Source: Alistipes sp. | GTDB taxonomy: Bacteria; Bacteroidota; Bacteroidia; Bacteroidales; Rikenellaceae | Direction: 5' to 3' | Assembly (NCBI GenBank): GCA_017380275.1 | Contig: JAFOEH010000040.1 | Span: 1 to 10,323, forward strand | DNA: 10,323 bases | In this document: positions 5,974-10,323 of the stretch, in pieces | Layout: every line of letters begins with the position of its first letter | Numbering within the stretch: the first letter of the stretch is position 1 | Made by a program: the position numbers and the translations under genes | Notes under the pieces: model-generated | Databases searched by the model: none | What the model saw: only the letters and a program-made list of their open reading frames with translations | What the model was told of the DNA's origin: nothing

Positions 5974-7617
5974 ATGAAACTCAGTAAACCAAAGTACATC
6001 TTCGTTACGGGAGGTGTAGCCTCATCATTGGGCAAGGGTGTCATCTCGGCATCTGTTGCGCGCCTTTTGCAGGCACGCGGTTATTCGGTAACTGTACAGA
6101 AGTTTGATCCCTATATCAATGCCGATCCGGGTCGTTTGAATCCCTACGAGCACGGTGAGAGCTACGTTACGGAGGATGGTACGGAGTGTGACCTCGATTT
6201 GGGCCACTATGAGCGTTTCACCTCAATCACCACCACGACCAACAACACCGTCACTACGGGTAAGATATATAAGAGCATCCTCGAGAAGGAGAGCCGCGGC
6301 GAGTACCTCGGCAAGACCGTTCAGGTCGTTCCCCACATTACCGATGAGATCAAGCGTCGCATTCAGCTTTTGGGTGCTACCAAGAAGTACGATGTGATCA
6401 TCTCGGAGATCGGTGGTACGGTGGGTGACATCGAGTCGTTGCCCTATATCGAGTCGGTGCGTCAGTTGCGCAATGAGCTGGGCTACCAGAACTCTGTCCT
6501 GATTCACCTCGCGTGGGTTCCCTATATGGCCGTTGCGAGCGAGCATAAGACCAAGCCTACGCAGCACTCAGTAAAGGAGTTGCAGGCCGAGGGTATCCAG
6601 CCCGATATTCTGGTGCTTCGCGCCGAGCATCCCCTGCCCGACGATGTACGTCGCAAGGTTGCCTTGTTCTGTAACGTAACACCCGATGCAGTTGTTGAGT
6701 CGATCGATAAGCCTACGATCTATGAGGTCCCCTTGAGTATGCACGCTCAGCATCTTGACGATGTTATCCTCTCTAAGTTTGGCATCCAGGATGATGGCGA
6801 GCCCGATCTCGAGTCGTGGAGTGAGTTTGTCGAGAAGATCAAGCACCCCAAGCAGACTGTTCACGTCGCTTTGGTTGGTAAATATACCGAGCTTCCCGAT
6901 GCATACAAGTCTATCAATGAGTCATTTATCCACGCAGGCGCAGCTCATTCAGCCAAGGTTAAGGTGCACTATATCAGCGCCGAAGAGCTCAACGCTTCCA
7001 ATGCTAAGGAGTTGCTCGGCGATATGTCGGGCGTGTTCGTAGCTCCGGGCTCAGGTCCTCGTGGTATCGAGGGCAAGATTGAGGCTGTGCGCTATGCGCG
7101 TGAGAACAACGTACCCTTCTTTGGTGTTTGTCTGGGTATGCAGAGCGCTGTTATCGAGTTTGCACGCAACGTGTTGGGCATCAGCGATGCTCACTCTTCA
7201 GAGATGGACACCAAGACCAAGAATGCCGTTATCGACATTATGGAGGAGCAGAAGAAGGTTACCGCCAAGGGCGGCACGATGCGTCTGGGCGGCTACCAGT
7301 GTTCGCTCAAGGCTGGCTCTAGGGCTGCCGAGGCCTATGGTAGCGACTCGATCGTTGAGCGCCATCGCCACCGTTATGAGTTCAATAGCGCTTACCAGTC
7401 GCAGTTCGAGCAGGCTGGTATGGTCGTGACGGGAACCAATCCCGAGACAGGCCTCGTAGAGGTTGTTGAGTTGCAGGGCCACCCCTGGTTCGTAGGTGTG
7501 CAGTTCAACCCCGAGTACCATAGCCGCGTGTCAAACCCCGCTCCTCTGTTCGTAGCCTTCGTAGGTGCGGCGCTGGAGTACCAGAAGCAGAATCAGAAAG
7601 CCGAGATGGCCGAGTAA
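5974..7617 (+). CDS. pyrG: CTP synthase (glutaminase catalytic His replaced by Asn)
   Basis: Makes CTP from UTP, ATP and an amino nitrogen; normally the C-terminal class I glutaminase frees ammonia from glutamine and channels it to the N-terminal synthetase. The 547 residues are the usual length. The amidoligase domain is intact: TGGVASSLGKG (12-22), KFDPYINADPG, DLDLGHYERF, EIGGTVGDIES and KTKPTQHSV. The glutaminase domain keeps the nucleophile C386 in FGVCLGMQ, the glutamine-binding acidic residue in SSEMD, and RHRHRYE. Where other CTP synthases have HPE for the second triad residue (QFHPEF, E. coli H515/E517), this one reads QFNPEY: N512 and E514. The oxyanion/glutamine loop is PGSGPRG (358-364), with Ser where Phe is usual. 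The enzyme may thus be ammonia-dependent or poorly glutamine-active. ATG at 5974 begins the conserved N-terminus. yidC follows after 20 bases, so the two are an operon. Confidence 0.97.
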   Translation: MKLSKPKYIFVTGGVASSLGKGVISASVARLLQARGYSVTVQKFDPYINADPGRLNPYEHGESYVTEDGTECDLDLGHYERFTSITTTTNNTVTTGKIYKSILEKESRGEYLGKTVQVVPHITDEIKRRIQLLGATKKYDVIISEIGGTVGDIESLPYIESVRQLRNELGYQNSVLIHLAWVPYMAVASEHKTKPTQHSVKELQAEGIQPDILVLRAEHPLPDDVRRKVALFCNVTPDAVVESIDKPTIYEVPLSMHAQHLDDVILSKFGIQDDGEPDLESWSEFVEKIKHPKQTVHVALVGKYTELPDAYKSINESFIHAGAAHSAKVKVHYISAEELNASNAKELLGDMSGVFVAPGSGPRGIEGKIEAVRYARENNVPFFGVCLGMQSAVIEFARNVLGISDAHSSEMDTKTKNAVIDIMEEQKKVTAKGGTMRLGGYQCSLKAGSRAAEAYGSDSIVERHRHRYEFNSAYQSQFEQAGMVVTGTNPETGLVEVVELQGHPWFVGVQFNPEYHSRVSNPAPLFVAFVGAALEYQKQNQKAEMAE

Positions 7618-7637
7618 TTAATAATTAAAACCAAGAA

Positions 7638-9548
7638 ATGGATAAGAAAACAATCATTGGAGTTGTCCTTATGTCGCTGATTTTCATCGGCTATGTAGTG
7701 TATAACTCCAAGCAGCAGTCAGAATATCAAGCATATCTGAACGAGGTGCAAGCCCAGGAGCAGGCCCTCGCCGAGGCTGAGGCAGCGGCCCAGCCCACCA
7801 CCGAATCAACCTCGGTAACCGAAACAACTGAGGCTGTAATCGATCAGGCAACCGCGATGTACGGCGAGCAGTTGGTAGCCGCAAAGGCGGCTGCGGAGCA
7901 GAGCGTAGTGATGAAGAACGACTATCTGACGGTAGATTTCACCACGCGCGGAGCGAAGATGCAGAAGGTCGTTCTGGCTGAGTACACCAAGTATGCGCCC
8001 AAGGATGAGCGTACCGAGAAGATCGTTTTGTTCGATCCCGAGACGGCCCAGTTCGATATGGAGTTCTATATCAAGCGTGGCCTTAACAACGTGAAGGTCA
8101 ACACTTCGGAGTATGTCTTTAACTCGGAGGGCGTTCGCCGCGAGGGCGATCGTCAGGTGCTGACGATGAGTCTGGAGGTTGCGCCGGGAGCGAAACTCAA
8201 GTATGAGTATGTACTCTACGATGAGAAGAACCCCTCACGTGACTACCTTATCGACTTCAACATCAAGATGGAGAATCTCTCGCCCATTATGGCGCAGCAG
8301 TCGTCGCTGGGACTTATGTGGAGCAACCGCACATTCCAGAACGAGCGTAGCTATAAGACCGAGAATATGTACACCACGCTTTCGTACCGTCTGCCCGGCG
8401 AGGACGATGTCGAGGATTTGGGTATGAGCGAGAGCAGCGTTGATGAGCAGTTGCAGAGCGAGATTAATTGGGTGGCTTTCCGCCAGCAGTATTTCTCGCA
8501 GGCCTTTATCGCGCACGGCAACTTCGCCTATGCTGATATGAGCTTCACCACCGAGGAGGCAGGCTCAGGCTACCTGAAGCACTACACTTCGCGTATGGGC
8601 CTGAACTATACCCCTCAGCAGTCGGAGTATAACTTCTCTATCTACTGCGGCCCCAATAAGTATGCCGTTCTGTCGGATGTTGTAGGACCCGATGGCGAGA
8701 GTATCGCTATGGAGCGCCTTATCCCTCTGGGTGGCTGGCTGGTAGGTTGGTTCAACCGCTGGATCGTGATCCCCGTATTCGACTTCCTGCGTAACTACAT
8801 CTCAAGTTTTGGTATTATCATCCTGATTCTCACCATCTTGGTTAAGCTGCTTATCTTCCCCCTTACCTATAAGAGTTACCTCTCATCGGCTAAGATGCGT
8901 GTCATTAAGCCCGAGATGGATGCCCTGAATGAGAAGTATCCCCGTCAGGAGGATGCTATGAAGAAACAGCAGGAGATGATGAATCTTTATAAGAAGGCGG
9001 GTATCAACCCTATGGGTGGATGTGTACCTATGTTGATTCAGTTGCCGCTTCTGTGGGCACTCTTCCGCTTCTTCCCCGTGAGTATCGAGCTTCGCGAGCA
9101 GCCTTTCCTCTGGGCTGACGACCTTTCGGCTTACGATAGCGTGCTGAATCTTCCCTTCTCGATTCCCTGGTATGGTGACCACGTCAGCCTCTTCGCGTTG
9201 TTGATGTGCCTTACGATGGTCGGCTTCTCATACTTCACCTATCAGCAGCAGGGTACAGCCAACCAGCCCGGTATGGCAGGTATGAAGTTTATGATGGTGT
9301 ATATGATGCCCGCGATGATGCTCTTCTGGTTCAATGACTATGCGTCAGGACTCTGCTACTACTACCTTGTGTCGCAGATCCTCACTATGATTATTATGAC
9401 CTCGATGCGTCATTTTGTCGATGACGACAAGATTCGTTATATGATTGAGAAGAACTCCGCCAAGCGTAAGAATAGCAAAAAGTCGCGTTTCCAGCTTCGT
9501 TATGAGGAGCTTATGCGCCAGCAGGAGGAGATGATGCGTCAGCAGTAG
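7638..9548 (+). CDS. yidC: Membrane protein insertase YidC
   Basis: Inserts and folds proteins in the inner membrane, alone or with SecYEG. The 636 residues follow the Gram-negative YidC plan. An N-terminal membrane anchor (about 5-22) is followed by a Gln/Ala/Glu/Thr-rich linker (30-70) and a large periplasmic beta domain (about 90-350, with FTTRGAKMQKVVL near its start). The Oxa1-type core follows: an amphipathic helix and membrane segments near 365-410, 460-480, 515-535 and 550-590. The core includes FPLTYKSYLSSAKMR (407-421) and GINPMGGCVPMLIQLPLLWALF (455-476). The substrate-groove Arg of E. coli YidC (R366) corresponds to K403, a conservative change I believe is usual in this phylum. 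Lys/Arg-rich tail at 606-621. The stop is TAG, followed in frame by seven Lys/Arg-rich codons and TAA (see findings). It lies 20 bases after pyrG. Confidence 0.97.
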   Translation: MDKKTIIGVVLMSLIFIGYVVYNSKQQSEYQAYLNEVQAQEQALAEAEAAAQPTTESTSVTETTEAVIDQATAMYGEQLVAAKAAAEQSVVMKNDYLTVDFTTRGAKMQKVVLAEYTKYAPKDERTEKIVLFDPETAQFDMEFYIKRGLNNVKVNTSEYVFNSEGVRREGDRQVLTMSLEVAPGAKLKYEYVLYDEKNPSRDYLIDFNIKMENLSPIMAQQSSLGLMWSNRTFQNERSYKTENMYTTLSYRLPGEDDVEDLGMSESSVDEQLQSEINWVAFRQQYFSQAFIAHGNFAYADMSFTTEEAGSGYLKHYTSRMGLNYTPQQSEYNFSIYCGPNKYAVLSDVVGPDGESIAMERLIPLGGWLVGWFNRWIVIPVFDFLRNYISSFGIIILILTILVKLLIFPLTYKSYLSSAKMRVIKPEMDALNEKYPRQEDAMKKQQEMMNLYKKAGINPMGGCVPMLIQLPLLWALFRFFPVSIELREQPFLWADDLSAYDSVLNLPFSIPWYGDHVSLFALLMCLTMVGFSYFTYQQQGTANQPGMAGMKFMMVYMMPAMMLFWFNDYASGLCYYYLVSQILTMIIMTSMRHFVDDDKIRYMIEKNSAKRKNSKKSRFQLRYEELMRQQEEMMRQQ

Positions 9549-9572
9549 AAGGCTGCAGGCAAGCGCAAGTAA
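9549..9572 (+). other. yidC: In-frame basic tail codons beyond the yidC amber stop
   Basis: Directly after the yidC TAG (9546-9548) the same frame reads K-A-A-G-K-R-K and then TAA (9570-9572). This composition suits the basic C-terminal tail of YidC, so the stretch is probably the former end of the gene, made untranslated by a CAG-to-TAG change, or reached by rare readthrough. Confidence 0.5.
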
Positions 9573-9595
9573 GTGAATTGTGCGTTTTACTTTAT

Positions 9596-9628
9596 AAAAA
9601 AGGTGTCCTCGCTCGGGACACCTTTTTT
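9596..9628. terminator. Intrinsic terminator after yidC
   Basis: Perfect stem GGTGTCC (9602-9608) with GGACACC (9616-9622), extended by six A-T pairs from flanking A and T runs, with a 7-base loop and a T-run on the plus strand. It lies 48 bases past the yidC stop and ends the pyrG-yidC transcript. The A-run on the left lets it work in the other direction too. Confidence 0.9.
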
Positions 9629-9660
9629 ATAATATATAGGTAGGGTAGAGTGCAAAACGC

Positions 9661-9760
9661 CTAACGCTTCCAAATCTTCACCCCCCCCCGTTTCTTCTTA
9701 GCCATCTGCCCTTTCTCCACATCCTACCATCCTTCCAGCCACCGCCCCCTCCTCCCCAAC
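9661..9760 (+). other. C-rich, G-poor stretch, possible Rho-loading region
   Basis: In these 100 bases the plus strand has 52 C and only 6 G, including a run of nine C (9681-9689). No gene is visible. Unstructured C-rich, G-poor RNA is the usual signature of Rho utilisation sites. Its place just past the yidC terminator and facing the convergent mutase gene would suit a backup termination zone. That role is inferred from composition alone. Confidence 0.35.
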
Positions 9761-9793
9761 AAAAAAAGCCGCTGGCTTGCGCCAACGGCTTTT
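9761..9793 (-). terminator. Intrinsic terminator of the methylmalonyl-CoA mutase gene
   Basis: AAAAGCCG (9764-9771) pairs with CGGCTTTT (9786-9793). A second helix, TGGC (9773-9776) with GCCA (9781-9784), continues it after a one-base mismatch and closes a four-base loop. On the minus strand the hairpin is followed by a run of seven T, 21 bases after the mutase stop codon. Confidence 0.88.
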
Positions 9794-9813
9794 CATTATT
9801 TAGAGATTTCGGA

Positions 9814-10323
9814 TTACTCCTCCATCAAAAGCTCCAACATCTTGATTGAAGACTTCGCGATCGGAGTACCGGGGCCGAAGATAGCAGCTGCACCATCCTG
9901 ATACAACTCATCGTAATCCTGAGCGGGAATTACACCACCCACAACAACGATGATATCCTCGCGACCCAGCTTCTTCAGCTCGGCGATGATCTGGGGAACC
10001 AGCGTGAGGTGACCCGCTGCGAGTGAAGATACACCTACGATGTGTACGTCATTCTCCACAGCCTGCTTAGCAGCCTCCTCGGGAGTCTGGAACAAGGGAC
10101 CCATATCCACGTCGAAACCAACGTCGGCGTAACCAGTTGCTACAACCTTAGCACCACGGTCGTGACCGTCCTGACCGAGCTTAGCGATCATAATACGGGG
10201 CTGACGACCCTCCTTCTTTGCAAACTCGGCGCACATAGCCTTTGCCTTCTCGAAATCTGCATCCTGCTTCATACCTGATGAATATACTCCAGAGATTGAA
10301 CGAATAACTGCCTTGTAGCGACC
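9814..10323 (-). CDS. mutB: Methylmalonyl-CoA mutase large subunit, C-terminal B12-binding part
   Basis: Interconverts succinyl-CoA and (R)-methylmalonyl-CoA with adenosylcobalamin, the step leading to propionate in Bacteroidales. The gene enters from the right edge; the last 169 residues are visible. The reading frame is open across the edge: residues [16 protein letters not shown] precede the internal Met at 10272, so that Met is not the start. The base-off cobalamin-binding domain is complete: DGHDRG with the cobalt-ligating His (codon 10162-10164), then GVSSLAAGH (the SxL element) and VVVGGVIP (the GG element). The ending [12 protein letters not shown] is normal for the domain. The large subunit is preferred over a stand-alone B12-binding subunit because the visible part continues upstream with the linker seen in mutase catalytic chains. 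mutA would be expected further right, outside the window. Confidence 0.92.
   Translation of the reverse strand, partial: GRYKAVIRSISGVYSSGMKQDADFEKAKAMCAEFAKKEGRQPRIMIAKLGQDGHDRGAKVVATGYADVGFDVDMGPLFQTPEEAAKQAVENDVHIVGVSSLAAGHLTLVPQIIAELKKLGREDIIVVVGGVIPAQDYDELYQDGAAAIFGPGTPIAKSSIKMLELLMEE

Noticed and set aside
9546..9548. TAG as a recoded amber codon (pyrrolysine-like).
   Set aside because: No supporting machinery or context in the window, and other genes here use normal stops. A point mutation is simpler.
9661..9705. A 14-codon minus-strand frame beginning M-A-K-K-K-R and crossing the nine-C run.
   Set aside because: Too short and low in complexity to support. It lies downstream of the mutase terminator, has no clear promoter, and depends on the homopolymer length.
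10272..10272. Met at 10272 as the start of a small stand-alone B12-binding protein.
   Set aside because: The frame is open to the window edge and the upstream residues ([15 protein letters not shown]) match the mutase chain.

Overview
The window looks like chromosomal housekeeping DNA from a member of the Bacteroidales, most likely close to Alistipes/Rikenellaceae. The genus is an inference. It rests on a B12-dependent methylmalonyl-CoA mutase, a pyrG-yidC pair, an M64 (IgA-peptidase-like) secreted protease, weak or absent Shine-Dalgarno sequences, A/T-rich leaders, and several copies of the Bacteroidota -7 promoter motif TAnnTTTG. No tRNA, rRNA, CRISPR array, insertion sequence or phage gene is visible.

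Layout. Positions 1-1585 (minus strand) hold an acetate-producing pair: ackA, then 25 bases later the start of a Ptb-type phosphate acyltransferase cut by the window edge. A bidirectional hairpin terminator and an ackA promoter motif lie at 1640-1710. Positions 1786-3754 (minus strand) hold a two-gene operon: an OmpR/PhoB-type response regulator followed 7 bases later by a secreted zinc protease of family M64. Positions 3755-3881 are a divergent promoter region. Positions 3882-9548 (plus strand) hold a large protein with five DUF349 repeats, then CTP synthase (pyrG), then the membrane protein insertase yidC. A GC-rich stem-loop without a U-tract lies between the DUF349 gene and pyrG. Positions 9549-9813 hold two terminators facing convergent genes and, between them, a very C-rich, G-poor stretch. 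Positions 9814-10323 (minus strand) are the C-terminal B12-binding part of methylmalonyl-CoA mutase.

How the genes fit together. AckA with its acyltransferase makes ATP and acetate from acetyl-CoA, and methylmalonyl-CoA mutase belongs to the succinate/propionate route. Together they fit a saccharolytic or amino-acid-fermenting gut anaerobe. pyrG and yidC are essential-type genes for nucleotide supply and membrane biogenesis.

No wholly new system is evident. The most interesting signals are within known genes. The CTP synthase has Asn where the catalytic His of the glutaminase triad should be, and it also has a changed glutamine/oxyanion loop. The yidC gene ends at an in-frame amber codon that is followed at once by seven Lys/Arg-rich codons and a second stop, which looks like a recently shortened C-terminal tail.
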